Below, in pieces: positions 1-7,067 of a stretch of 41,952 nt of DNA. Position 1 is the stretch's first letter. Every line of letters begins with the position of its first letter. The position numbers and the translations under genes are program-made. The stretch is from CAZPBN01 sp964584935. GTDB taxonomy: Bacteria > Acidobacteriota > Aminicenantia > Aminicenantales > Aminicenantaceae. The stretch is from contig CAZPBN010000022.1 of NCBI GenBank assembly GCA_964584935.1, forward strand, positions 1-41,952, read 5' to 3'. A model generated the notes under the pieces. The model made no database searches. It was given only the letters and a program-made list of their open reading frames with translations, and was not told the origin of the DNA.

Positions 1-14
1 ACATCGGCACTCAT
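1..14 (-). CDS. 5' end of a further gene running off the left edge
   Basis: On the minus strand an ATG at 14-12 is preceded at about 8 nt by a strong Shine-Dalgarno sequence (AGGGAGG, plus-strand 24-30). Only four codons (M-S-A-D) are inside the window, so the product cannot be named. It begins about 60 nt beyond the attC site at 74-152 and points the same way as the SIR2 gene. It is therefore either the next gene cassette of the array or the first resident gene after it. Confidence 0.5.
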
Positions 15-73
15 TTTAATTCTCCTCCCTATATTTTGATTAACTTACCTTATTACAAAAATTATTTTATATG

Positions 74-152
74 GCATAACATTCAAGCTCACCTGCTGGT
101 AGCCGACGTCGAAAGGTGGCGGGCAACAATCAGGTGGAGCGCCTTGTTATGC
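74..152 (-). other. attC: integron attC recombination site
   Basis: The outer boxes are GCATAAC (146-152 read on minus) and GTTATGC (74-80 read on minus), exact reverse complements. Inside them, plus-strand 84-95 (CAAG, CTC, ACCTG) pairs with 131-146 (CAGGT, GAG, CTTG). Unpaired G136 and CGC 140-142 lie on one arm only, giving the asymmetric, bulged stem typical of attC sites. The length of 79 bp is within the known range. The SIR2 stop codon TAA lies inside the first box, the usual arrangement in gene cassettes. The pairing was read by eye, not folded by program. Confidence 0.85.
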
Positions 153-1372
153 TTTAATTTGTCTGTCCATTAAATTGATTAAATCGCTGTATTTTTCAAT
201 AAAAGTGCCGGTTAAAAAATTCTCATCATTCATGTTATTAAAAATTTTGCAATAAGTTCCTTTTATATCCTTATTTTTATCAAGATTTATAATAATTGGC
301 GGCTTTTGATTTTTTCTGCCTATCAAAGCAGATTGAAAAAAGCTTTTCATAAATCCATCGCTTTGAGGAAAACTATAACCAATAAAAACTATAATTTTTG
401 CATTTCTTATAGCCGTTAATGAATTATTCCATATACTTTTAAGCCATTTCATGCTTTCTATTTTTGAATACATAGGGGGAATAATAGCGGGGGTGGGAAT
501 TTGTCCACTATTTGATTTTTTTAGTTCAAAAATTGCGTCCATAGGGAACAAAGAAGGTCTATTAGCAAATATTTTTTCAGTTTTCGGCCCGATTGAGTTC
601 CCAACACGAGCTTTCGCATTTAACTTATCAATAACTATATTAACAATGTCTTTATTCCCGTTTCCATTGAAGAAATAATTTACACTACCGTGCAACTTGT
701 AAATCGGTATAGAACCGTTATCATCAACGCCAACAAATTTACGAGTGGAATCCTTCAGAACCTTCCATTCCTTACACCTATGTTGAATATTGTAAGTGCA
801 TTTCCCTTTAAGTTCATTTATAAAAAACTCTGGCATCAAATCATAGTTAGTTGTTATTATTGAAATATTTGTATTTTTCTTGTGTTCGTCAATAAGAAAC
901 TGAAAGAACTTTTTATATTTATACACATTATTTTGTGCTGTTAATCTTTTATTATTTATTGGTGGACATTGTTGAAATATTTTCCATAACCATAGTCGAA
1001 TATCTGTAATTATTTCATTGATTCTTAAATTATCTACCTCGGAGATAGGATTGCTGCTTATGGAAGTCCCTTCGATTATATCGGCAAGACAAAAAACATC
1101 TTCCATATTATTTATATCAATATTCATGAATTCGCTTACATTTAAAGAATATTTTTGAAATTTCTGAAATATTTTACCCGCTTTTTTAAGTCTGGGGGTA
1201 GCTTTTTTATTTTTATTCACATCCGCAGTGATACCATCATATTCCCGATCCGATGCAGAATTGAAATTGCTCATTATTGGCAACTCAAGGTCATGAGTAA
1301 ATCCAGCTCCCAGGAAGACAACAATATCCTTTTTTGTCGGCATTAGTTTCTCCTATTTTTTTATCAGCATAA
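80..1372 (-). mobile_element. integron gene cassette carrying a SIR2-domain gene
   Basis: Cassette boundaries fall between G and TT of GTTRRRY-like boxes. Read on minus, one such box (GTTATGC) is at 1373-1367, 24 nt upstream of the SIR2 start codon. The other ends the attC at 80-74. Between them is one gene plus its attC, with almost no spare sequence, as expected for a mobile cassette of about 1.3 kb. No integron integrase gene is in the window. In an array running leftward it would be expected to the right, where ordinary chromosomal genes follow, so this may be an attC cluster lacking an integrase (CALIN). Confidence 0.75.
147..1343 (-). CDS. SIR2-like domain protein (candidate NADase defence effector)
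   Basis: The 398-residue protein has the marks of the SIR2-like (SIR2_2) family: a Rossmann entry GAGFT (12-16), TTNYD (164-168), KLHGSVN (216-222), GYSFPQSD (322-329) and a late INLDK strand (352-356). N166, D168 and H218 correspond in position to the Asn/Asp and catalytic His motifs of NAD-consuming SIR2 enzymes, so catalysis looks possible. No extra sensor, TIR or SLOG domain is evident, and the central 170-215 and 225-290 segments are not recognised. Family members in Thoeris, DSR and SIR2-HerA/APAZ systems deplete NAD during phage infection; that role here is inferred. No partner gene of such a system is adjacent. The start ATG at 1343 has GGAG about 7 nt upstream. Its position inside an integron cassette supports horizontal acquisition. 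Confidence 0.8.
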   Translation of the reverse strand: MPTKKDIVVFLGAGFTHDLELPIMSNFNSASDREYDGITADVNKNKKATPRLKKAGKIFQKFQKYSLNVSEFMNIDINNMEDVFCLADIIEGTSISSNPISEVDNLRINEIITDIRLWLWKIFQQCPPINNKRLTAQNNVYKYKKFFQFLIDEHKKNTNISIITTNYDLMPEFFINELKGKCTYNIQHRCKEWKVLKDSTRKFVGVDDNGSIPIYKLHGSVNYFFNGNGNKDIVNIVIDKLNAKARVGNSIGPKTEKIFANRPSLFPMDAIFELKKSNSGQIPTPAIIPPMYSKIESMKWLKSIWNNSLTAIRNAKIIVFIGYSFPQSDGFMKSFFQSALIGRKNQKPPIIINLDKNKDIKGTYCKIFNNMNDENFLTGTFIEKYSDLINLMDRQIKA

Positions 1373-1436
1373 CATATATTATACAGCTGTTTTGCCTGTG
1401 CAAATACAGCATTTATAGCTTCATATTGTGTTATCC
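1367..1436 (-). other. attC-like (or degenerate attI/attC) site upstream of the SIR2 gene
   Basis: On minus, GGATAAC (1436-1430) and GTTATGC (1373-1367) enclose 56 nt. Three 4-bp blocks (ATAT, TATA, GCTG) can pair in register between the two halves, separated by unequal unpaired bases, as in an attC stem. The R' box is identical to that of the 74-152 attC, but the R'' box is one base off and the stem is weak. A perfect TATAAT (minus, 1383-1378) lies within it and could act as a -10 element for the SIR2 gene, though no good -35 box is at the right distance. Confidence 0.45.
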
Positions 1437-1858
1437 TGATGCAGTATGACAGAGATTAACGCATGGAATATCAATAGCTTGAGGCTCTTCATCATCTTTT
1501 ACCTGCTTATTTTCTACAGCAAATCTAGCTGTATAAACAGATGCTATCAGAACCTATTTATAAATACAAGAAATACATGAGATTCTGTTCCGCGAGAATT
1601 CATCAGTCGATGGAATCAGAAGGAATTAATAGAAGACCATAAAGTATCCCATTTGAATGCAGAGGACGTTCTGAGGAGGTTTTCAAGTTTATCCTGTTTT
1701 TTCATTGGATAAAAACGTATTATATCAGTAATTACTTTTTAATGTCATTATTATAATATTTTAATTACATTAAGATGATATTATTATGTAAGCCGAGATT
1801 TTCCATGCGAAGTTTTCATAGAGAAAAACACATTTTAGATGTCCCTTTTAAATCCTGA
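1437..1858. other. gene-free stretch with ORF debris
   Basis: No complete gene is supported here. A minus-strand open frame between TAG 1554-1556 and the TAA at 1433-1431 (inside the GGATAAC box) encodes a protein-like tail ending ...DIPCVNLCHTASG but has no start codon. A plus-strand open frame 1581-1712 encodes 43 residues (internal segment LNAEDVLRRFSSLSCFF) directly behind a TGA, also with no start. Both look like remnants of broken genes, possibly a lost cassette gene and a transposase tail; neither family is recognised. The remainder up to nupC is AT-rich with no clear terminator. Confidence 0.4.
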
Positions 1859-3175
1859 TCACTGACCGAGCAAGATGGAACTCTCGCCTTGAGTGATGAA
1901 GACTCCGGCGATGGCTCCAGTCATGAGGCAAGCCAGAGTAGCTGCCAGAAGCGCTCTCAAACCAACACGGGAAAGATCCTTGATCCGTTCAGGAGCCAGG
2001 GCACCGATCCCTCCCACAAAAATGGCGAGTGATGCAAAGTGAGCAAATCCGCACAGGGCATAAGAAGTGATGATGATGGAACGCGGATTTTGAATCACTC
2101 CTTCGGCAATTTTTTGGGATAGATGCTGATAGGAGACGACTTCTGTGGAAAAGGATCTTTCACCTATGATTTTGGCGATTTCAAATGCATCCGAAGGGGG
2201 GACACCGAGAATAAGAGTGAAAGGGTAAAAGATGTAACCGGTGAGTCCACTCAAAGACCATTCAATGTTTAATCCAAACCAGTTATTGATATATCCTCCT
2301 GACCAGCCCAGGAACAGGTCAATGAGAGCAATGATGCCTAAAAAAGCAATCAGAAGAGATATGATTCCTCCCAGAAGCCGCAAACCGCTGTTAGCCCCGT
2401 TGATGATAGCCATTATGAGATTATCTTCTTTTTTGTAAAACGGCTTGATGTTGATCCCCAAAGTTTTGGGTTTGTCTGTCTCTGGTGTGATGATTTTTGA
2501 CATCATCACAGCAGCCGGAGCAGAAAGAAAGGAAGCCGAAACAAGATGCCCGGCAATGGTAGGAAGCTGTTGCTGGAGGGTGAACACATAAAGTGCCAGG
2601 ACGGTTGAGGCAATGGTTCCCATTCCGGCAGAAAGAATGGTTGTCAGCTCTGAGCGAGTCATGTCCTTAAGGTGAGGTTTGACGATTAGTGATGATTCGA
2701 CTCCGACGAAAATATTACTCGAAGCGCAGAGAGATTCCGCTCCGCTTATTCTCATGAGCTTGGTAAACACAGTGGAAAAACCTCTGATGATAAGAGGGAG
2801 AATTTTTAAATAATACAAAGCTCCCACAAGGGCAGCAAAGAAAATAATGGTGGGCAAAGCCTGGAAAGCAAGAAAAGAACCAAGTGAGGTTTCCCCGGTT
2901 TCGCTTGTTGTCCCGGGAGGAAGAGCCAGGCGTCCAAAGACAAATTTGGTGCCGGCTGTGGCGCTGTCAAGAATGGCAACGACAATTTTATTGATGAAAA
3001 GAAAAAATTTTGATCCGGCAGGCACCACGAAAATAAACAACGCAAAAATTAATTGGAGAAGAACACCCCAAAAAATGACTCGCCAATTGATCAGCTTTTT
3101 ATTGGATGAACACAACCAGGCGAAGCCGGCTAAAATGAATATCCCCAAAAAACTTATGAGGTTATACTCGTCCAT
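1859..3175 (-). CDS. nupC: NupC-family concentrative nucleoside transporter
   Basis: The 438-residue multi-spanning inner-membrane protein belongs to the CNT family, which imports nucleosides with Na+ or H+. Family segments include GAESLCASSNIFVGVESSL (about 144-162) in the core domain, the GMGTIASTVLALYV helix after it, a second-repeat ILGVPPSDAFEIAKIIGE segment, and the C-terminal SYALCGFAHFASLAIFVGGIGAL region. Length matches bacterial NupC proteins (about 400-420) with a slightly longer N-terminus. The ATG at 3175 follows the yggU stop by 38 nt without an obvious Shine-Dalgarno sequence, so it is probably expressed with yggT-yggU. The exact substrate range cannot be read from the sequence. 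Confidence 0.93.
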   Translation of the reverse strand: MDEYNLISFLGIFILAGFAWLCSSNKKLINWRVIFWGVLLQLIFALFIFVVPAGSKFFLFINKIVVAILDSATAGTKFVFGRLALPPGTTSETGETSLGSFLAFQALPTIIFFAALVGALYYLKILPLIIRGFSTVFTKLMRISGAESLCASSNIFVGVESSLIVKPHLKDMTRSELTTILSAGMGTIASTVLALYVFTLQQQLPTIAGHLVSASFLSAPAAVMMSKIITPETDKPKTLGINIKPFYKKEDNLIMAIINGANSGLRLLGGIISLLIAFLGIIALIDLFLGWSGGYINNWFGLNIEWSLSGLTGYIFYPFTLILGVPPSDAFEIAKIIGERSFSTEVVSYQHLSQKIAEGVIQNPRSIIITSYALCGFAHFASLAIFVGGIGALAPERIKDLSRVGLRALLAATLACLMTGAIAGVFITQGESSILLGQ

Positions 3176-3213
3176 ATTGTTTTTAGATAATTTTTGATTC
3201 TGTTTCCATTGGG

Positions 3214-3465
3214 TTATTCGATAATGACTGTCTTATCCCGGGATTTTTGTCCATGGAGTATTTTAATGCTGGATTTAGGGACGTTGAAATGAGAGGCAAG
3301 CAGACGGATAACTTCTTTATTCGCTTTGTCTTTAACCGGCGGAGAGAGAACCCGGATTTTGTATTCATTTTTTCCTAGTTGGATGATCTCCTGTTTTTTG
3401 GCTTTGGGCTGAACTTTTATGTTTATATTGATTTTATTTCCTTTGATTTGACTGGAATAAAACCA
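3214..3465 (-). CDS. yggU: YggU/DUF167 family protein without a canonical start codon
   Basis: The frame between the yggT stop and TAA 3216-3214 encodes a clear DUF167 protein. It has KVQPKAKKQEI near the N-terminus, the conserved VKDKANKEVI core, and the FNVPKSSIKILHGQKSRDK C-terminal half. Coordinates given are the whole open frame from the codon after the yggT TAG, because it has no ATG, GTG or TTG before the conserved region. An AAAGGA motif lies 6 nt before an ATC codon whose first base is 3432, so a rare ATC (or later ATA) start is possible. Otherwise TAG readthrough from yggT, a sequencing error or a damaged gene must be assumed. YggU and YggT are common neighbours. The molecular function of the family is unknown. 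Confidence 0.75.
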   Translation of the reverse strand, partial: WFYSSQIKGNKININIKVQPKAKKQEIIQLGKNEYKIRVLSPPVKDKANKEVIRLLASHFNVPKSSIKILHGQKSRDKTVIIE

Positions 3466-3783
3466 CTAAAAGTAATAAGTGTTTCCCATTGCAATTTGTC
3501 TGGCTATTTGTTCCAGAGATTCCACGATGAAGGAATCAAGAAACAGGATGAGAATGACAGCAATCATGGGGCTGATATCCAATCCTCCCACTTTATAAGG
3601 AGGAACAAGCTTTCTCAAAGGTTTTAACACCGGTTCAGTTAGCTTATACAGGATGACAGCAACCGGGTATAGAGAAGGAATGCGGATCCAGGAAAGAATA
3701 GCTCTAACAATGATGATCCATATGTAGATGGTAAAGACAATATGAAGGATTCTTGCGATGGCTAGTAAGAAAGTTCCGAACAC
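3466..3783 (-). CDS. yggT: YggT family membrane protein
   Basis: The 105-residue protein has hydrophobic segments at about 3-30 and 68-88, with the family pattern IVRAILSWIR (25-34) followed by LTEPVLKPLRKLVPP (48-62). The start is GTG at 3783, chosen because AGGAG lies 10 nt upstream and no other start precedes the conserved region. YggT proteins are small inner-membrane proteins linked in various bacteria to osmotic tolerance, cell shape or division; the exact role is unsettled. The gene ends in TAG and the yggU frame continues directly in the same register. Confidence 0.9.
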   Translation of the reverse strand: MFGTFLLAIARILHIVFTIYIWIIIVRAILSWIRIPSLYPVAVILYKLTEPVLKPLRKLVPPYKVGGLDISPMIAVILILFLDSFIVESLEQIARQIAMGNTYYF

Positions 3784-3831
3784 TCTATAACAACTCCTGA
3801 TTCTATAATATTATCAATGATCTCATTGATT

Positions 3832-4614
3832 TTATTTTAATATGTCTTTGTGTTTGGTGAACAGTTCTTTTAATTGTTTTTCGGTGACAACATAGCCTGA
3901 CAAGAATAAAGACATATTGGGTCTCTTGATGTCATTGGACTTTATGAGCACACTCTCCCGAAAGATTCCATGTCTTTTGGTGGGCGGTATTTTAATGGTG
4001 ATTTCAGCTTGATTACCTGAAGCAATATTGAGTGGGAATTGGATAATCTTCTTTCCCCTAAAGAAAGAGGCATTTCTATGGGAACAGCTAACTTCCAGTT
4101 CGAGTTCGCCCTCGTTTTTGACTGTAACTTTGTGTTCAATGGGTTTTTTTTCAAGAATCAAACCCAGGTCCGCTGTATAACTGCTGAGACTTATTTTGGG
4201 AGAGGGAGGAATTTCAATATTAGCTTTGAGAACAAGTGTTTTTTTCACCTTGTTGGATTCATTGGTCTCTACGAAAATATATTTCTGGACTTTTCCAGCG
4301 TATCCGCTGGTGTTGAATGCGACTTTAATTTCACCTTGTTCACCAGGAGGGATTCTTTTTTTTGATAGAACCGCGGCTGTGCATCCGCAGGAGGTTTTTA
4401 CCTTTTTTATTTCCAGGGGTTCATTTCCATCGTTTTTAAATTTAAACACATGGACGAGTTGTTTTCCCTGCTTTACTTTTCCGAAATCCCAAGTGATTTC
4501 ATCAAACTTGATTTTTGAGGATTTCCCGCAAAAAAGGAGTATCCCTGAACAACATAAGAGGAAAATAATAACGATAAAGGCAAAACTGTTCTTTTTATTA
4601 GAAAAAGTGGCCAT
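3832..4614 (-). CDS. DUF1573 domain secreted or membrane-anchored protein
   Basis: With the start at ATG 4614 the protein has 260 residues: an N-terminal membrane or signal segment (about 8-32, ending LLFCG) and then Ig-like beta domains. The first carries the DUF1573 signature FDFGKVKQG-like (here WDFGKVKQG), FKNDGNEPLEI and TSCGCTAA; a second immunoglobulin-like repeat follows (about 138-245). An in-frame ATG at 4647 exists but lies upstream of the predicted transcription start. The ATG at 4614 has GGAGG 5 nt upstream, so the shorter form is preferred. Such proteins are exported and often occur as structural or adhesion modules; the function is unknown. The Cys at the end of the signal might be lipidated, but the residue before it (Phe) is not typical of a lipobox. 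Confidence 0.85.
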   Translation of the reverse strand: MATFSNKKNSFAFIVIIFLLCCSGILLFCGKSSKIKFDEITWDFGKVKQGKQLVHVFKFKNDGNEPLEIKKVKTSCGCTAAVLSKKRIPPGEQGEIKVAFNTSGYAGKVQKYIFVETNESNKVKKTLVLKANIEIPPSPKISLSSYTADLGLILEKKPIEHKVTVKNEGELELEVSCSHRNASFFRGKKIIQFPLNIASGNQAEITIKIPPTKRHGIFRESVLIKSNDIKRPNMSLFLSGYVVTEKQLKELFTKHKDILK

Positions 4615-4637
4615 CTTTTCCTCCAGATTTTTTATAA

Positions 4638-4666
4638 ATATTAGCACTTTTTTTTGGTTTCGTCAA
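4638..4666 (-). promoter_or_regulatory. sigma-70-type promoter of the DUF1573 gene
   Basis: On minus, TTGACG (4666-4661) and TAATAT (4643-4638) are separated by 17 bp. The predicted start near 4631 gives a leader of about 17 nt ending in the GGAGG of the start at 4614. Confidence 0.6.
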
Positions 4667-4667
4667 A

Positions 4668-4691
4668 GGGGGAAGCAAATGAAGTTCCCCC
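4668..4691 (-). repeat. G/C inverted repeat next to the DUF1573 promoter
   Basis: GGGGGAA (4668-4674) pairs with TTCCCCC (4685-4691) across a 10-nt loop, the most GC-rich stem in this AT-rich region. It touches the -35 box of the DUF1573 promoter. It may be an operator, or a terminator of the regulator gene ending at 4855. The minus-strand tail after the stem is only CTTTG, which is poor for intrinsic termination. Confidence 0.5.
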
Positions 4692-4854
4692 ACTTTAATT
4701 AAGATTCTCTCAGGAAGAGCAAAGGCGCCAAATATATATAGGAAAAGCCACAGAAATATATATCTTGTTTGAACCTCTTATTCATGAGGGAAATGATAAA
4801 AGCTTTCATTATGAGTTTTTTTAAATGATAAGCCACTTGAGAATCCGGAGACCT

Positions 4855-5226
4855 CTAATCTCCAAGAATGTTCTTAATTTTCTCTATCAGCTTGTTAGGC
4901 TCTACAGGCTTTATCATGAAGTCAGCAAAGTTATACTGATTAACTTTCTCTCTGATTTCAGGATCATCATGAGCGGTGCAGATAATTATAGGAGTATTAT
5001 AGGTTTTTGCTGAACTGCTAAAATTCTCCAGAGTGCTGAATCCACCGCCTCCGGGGAACATGATGTCGAGGATAATAAGAGCGGGGTTTTCCTTAAAGGC
5101 AAGTTTTACCGCCTGAATTCCATCAAACGCAGTAATCGGTATATAGCCCGCTTCTGATAATTTACGGCTCAAAATAAGGGATAAAATTTTATCGTCATCA
5201 ACAATGAGTATTTTTTTATTGGACAC
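4855..5226 (-). CDS. single-domain CheY-like response regulator
   Basis: The 123-residue protein is a lone receiver domain: ILIVDDD acidic pocket near the N-terminus, phospho-acceptor Asp in LIILDIMFPGG, the Thr of ICTAHDD and the conserved Lys in FMIKPVEP. There is no output domain, so it acts by protein contact or as a phospho-relay. The open frame extends upstream to an ATG at 5274, but a good promoter lies inside that extension. Its predicted start point falls at the GTG 5226, which also gives the normal CheY length, so a leaderless GTG start is preferred. No histidine kinase is nearby. Confidence 0.85.
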   Translation of the reverse strand: MSNKKILIVDDDKILSLILSRKLSEAGYIPITAFDGIQAVKLAFKENPALIILDIMFPGGGGFSTLENFSSSAKTYNTPIIICTAHDDPEIREKVNQYNFADFMIKPVEPNKLIEKIKNILGD

Positions 5227-5233
5227 AAAAAAA

Positions 5234-5262
5234 AGTATATAGGAAAAAAAACAGATGTTCAA
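5234..5262 (-). promoter_or_regulatory. promoter of the response regulator, suggesting a leaderless mRNA
   Basis: On minus, TTGAAC (5262-5257), a 17-bp spacer and TATACT (5239-5234). Transcription would begin at about 5228-5227, immediately before the GTG at 5226. No Shine-Dalgarno sequence is visible. Confidence 0.5.
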
Positions 5263-5380
5263 GGATTGAATCAAAAAGTATAGAAATTTTGTTTTTGAGA
5301 TTTTTTCATTCTACTGAGATTTTGACAATATATCTTTTTCCTAACGTGATTCGAGAGTTCATAAAACAAACCAGAAAGTT

Positions 5381-5620
5381 CTATTTGATCTGATTTTTGA
5401 ATTTCTTGAGTCCCACCAGCCATAATATTAGACCAGCCAAAAGACTTATAAAAAAAACAATAAGAGAAATGGCGAAGGCTCTCGGTTCAAGCTCTGCCTT
5501 TGAACCCAAGGCGACTTCAGCCCAAAAAATCAACCAAACCAGCCAGATAATACGCAGGATCCAGATATAAAATGGCTTTTTTCTTATTTTCAAAGTATGA
5601 TACAAATTGTTATTTTTCAT
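5381..5620 (-). CDS. rdhB: RdhB-like membrane anchor of the reductive dehalogenase
   Basis: The 79-residue protein has two membrane helices (about 17-39 and 49-70) joined by a loop containing AELEPRAF. The ELE is an ExE motif of the kind conserved in RdhB anchors. It starts 4 nt after the rdhA stop, the usual rdhAB arrangement. Known RdhB/PceB proteins have about 75-105 residues and up to three helices, so this one is short. Its likely job is to hold the Tat-exported catalytic subunit on the outer face of the inner membrane. The assignment depends mainly on position, length and the ExE motif, since RdhB sequences are poorly conserved. Confidence 0.7.
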   Translation of the reverse strand: MKNNNLYHTLKIRKKPFYIWILRIIWLVWLIFWAEVALGSKAELEPRAFAISLIVFFISLLAGLILWLVGLKKFKNQIK

Positions 5621-5624
5621 GTCA

Positions 5625-6968
5625 TCACTTTCCTTGAGTTGTATCTATTCCATATTCATAATGGTTTGTTTTCCACCACTTTTGAGCGCTTTTTTGCCTT
5701 CCATAACCAAAACTTTGGTCCATTGTGTTGAAAAAGGCATCCAGTGCAGGAATTTTTGCGCTGGCAGCTTTAACGATCTCATGAATGGCAGTTTTGTCTT
5801 TTTTTGACCATGGGCAAACAGCAATACAGTTACTGCATCCTGAAGTTGATTCTTGCCAGTATGCCAGGCATTGGGGAGAGTTCTCAAACCAGGCTTTATG
5901 CCCCGGATTATTCCACTCGCCTTTTACTTTAAAACTGGGTTCATCTTCATAGGAAATACATCCTGAAGGACATGCCTCTGCACATCTTTTACACACTTTA
6001 CAAAATTCCAGCAGTCCGAAATCAATGGGTTTATCTAAAGCCAGAGGAAGGTCTGTGAGGACTTTGCATAATCTAACCATGGGGCCGAATTCAGGAGAAA
6101 TCAATCTGTTTGTCCTACCGAGTTCTCCTAATCCGGCGTCCACAGCAATCGCAACACTGGAACCCAAGTCATTAACACTGGGGATGGCTGTATATCCCAA
6201 ACCTCTTATAAACTCAGCCAGACCCGCAACCAGAAACTCACATCTGCTGTATCCCATAGAAGAACCGGCACTGCTTATTGCTGTTGGAGAACAGGCAATA
6301 TTCTCAATAGGCATCAGTACAGTCATGGCAATAGCGTATTTGCATTTTTTTGGAATAACCAACTTGTTTCCTTGTTCATAGGGTTCCTCTACTTTTTCAA
6401 AAACAATCTTTTTCCCTCTTTCTTCAGAATGGATATGCCTGGGATCCAACGAAGTGATCCCTGTGGTTGCTGCCCCGAAATATCTGGCTGCTGTTTTAAT
6501 TAAATGGGCAGCTTGGGAAGGACTTGCTTTATATTTATCCACCCTCCGTTCCTCGGGAGTCCTTACGAAATTTCTTGTCCATGACCTGGTTCCTCTGTTT
6601 AAACCGCCCTGTCTTGAAATAATCCAAGCAGCCTCCGCCAAAGCCCGGTCTTCAAGCCTGTATCCGGGTTTTTTCTCTTCATAATATTTCTTTGTCTTTT
6701 CTCTGCTTTTTCTGTTCAGTTCTCTTAAATTGTTCATGCCATAATATTTCACCATGGAGCCAAAAACATTTTTACTTGCCTCAAATCTTGAATAAACATT
6801 TTCATTGATGCCCAGCTTGGGTTTTTCTATCTCTTTGACCCACCATGGGTGCTTGAAATAAGAAGCCTCAAAGGCAGAACTCGCTTCTTTGGATATACCG
6901 GTTATTCCACCGCCCACAGCGATTCCTGCGCCACCTATACCATATTTAAAGAAATCTCTCCGCTTCAT
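5625..6968 (-). CDS. rdhA: corrinoid iron-sulfur reductive dehalogenase catalytic subunit
   Basis: The 447-residue protein starts with a twin-arginine signal (MKRRDFFKYG followed by a glycine-rich hydrophobic stretch to about 27). Two ferredoxin clusters follow near the C-terminus: C323-x2-C326-x2-C329-x3-C333-P, and C367 with C378-x2-C381-x3-C385-P-W. The block GLGYTAIPSVNDLGS (256-270), DAGLGELGR (277-285) and TDLPLALDKPIDFG (305-318) is characteristic of RdhA. Y240, N266 and R299 have the same mutual spacing (26 and 59) as the active-site residues I recall for PceA (Y246, N272, R305). RdhA uses a corrinoid to remove halogen from organohalides, usually in respiration. No cobamide genes or riboswitch are nearby. 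The substrate cannot be predicted. ATG 6968 follows AAGGAGG. Confidence 0.93.
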   Translation of the reverse strand: MKRRDFFKYGIGGAGIAVGGGITGISKEASSAFEASYFKHPWWVKEIEKPKLGINENVYSRFEASKNVFGSMVKYYGMNNLRELNRKSREKTKKYYEEKKPGYRLEDRALAEAAWIISRQGGLNRGTRSWTRNFVRTPEERRVDKYKASPSQAAHLIKTAARYFGAATTGITSLDPRHIHSEERGKKIVFEKVEEPYEQGNKLVIPKKCKYAIAMTVLMPIENIACSPTAISSAGSSMGYSRCEFLVAGLAEFIRGLGYTAIPSVNDLGSSVAIAVDAGLGELGRTNRLISPEFGPMVRLCKVLTDLPLALDKPIDFGLLEFCKVCKRCAEACPSGCISYEDEPSFKVKGEWNNPGHKAWFENSPQCLAYWQESTSGCSNCIAVCPWSKKDKTAIHEIVKAASAKIPALDAFFNTMDQSFGYGRQKSAQKWWKTNHYEYGIDTTQGK

Positions 6969-7067
6969 GTGTCCTCCTTTAGGATTGATTGTTAACTCAT
7001 TAATTTTTCCTTGTTTTGTTTTGATGCCTTTATCTTATCAGAGAGAATGATGTGAGGATGTTGACAT

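Noticed and set aside
3183..3368. 61-codon minus-strand frame starting with ATG
   Set aside because: It is an out-of-frame shadow of the real yggU frame at 3214-3465, which has the conserved DUF167 sequence.
3813..3830. ATCAATGA/TCATTGAT palindrome between the DUF1573 gene and yggT
   Set aside because: It was considered as a terminator, but the stem is AT-rich with a 2-base centre and no T-tract follows on the minus strand.
4196..4702. 168-codon plus-strand open frame
   Set aside because: It is opposite the DUF1573 gene and its promoter, and its composition (Phe/Ser/Pro-rich) is typical of an antisense frame.
6969..7067. possible cobamide riboswitch before rdhA
   Set aside because: The 99-nt spacer is AT-rich with no B12-box-like sequence or extended stems. 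The operon promoter appears to lie further upstream, before the PAS gene.
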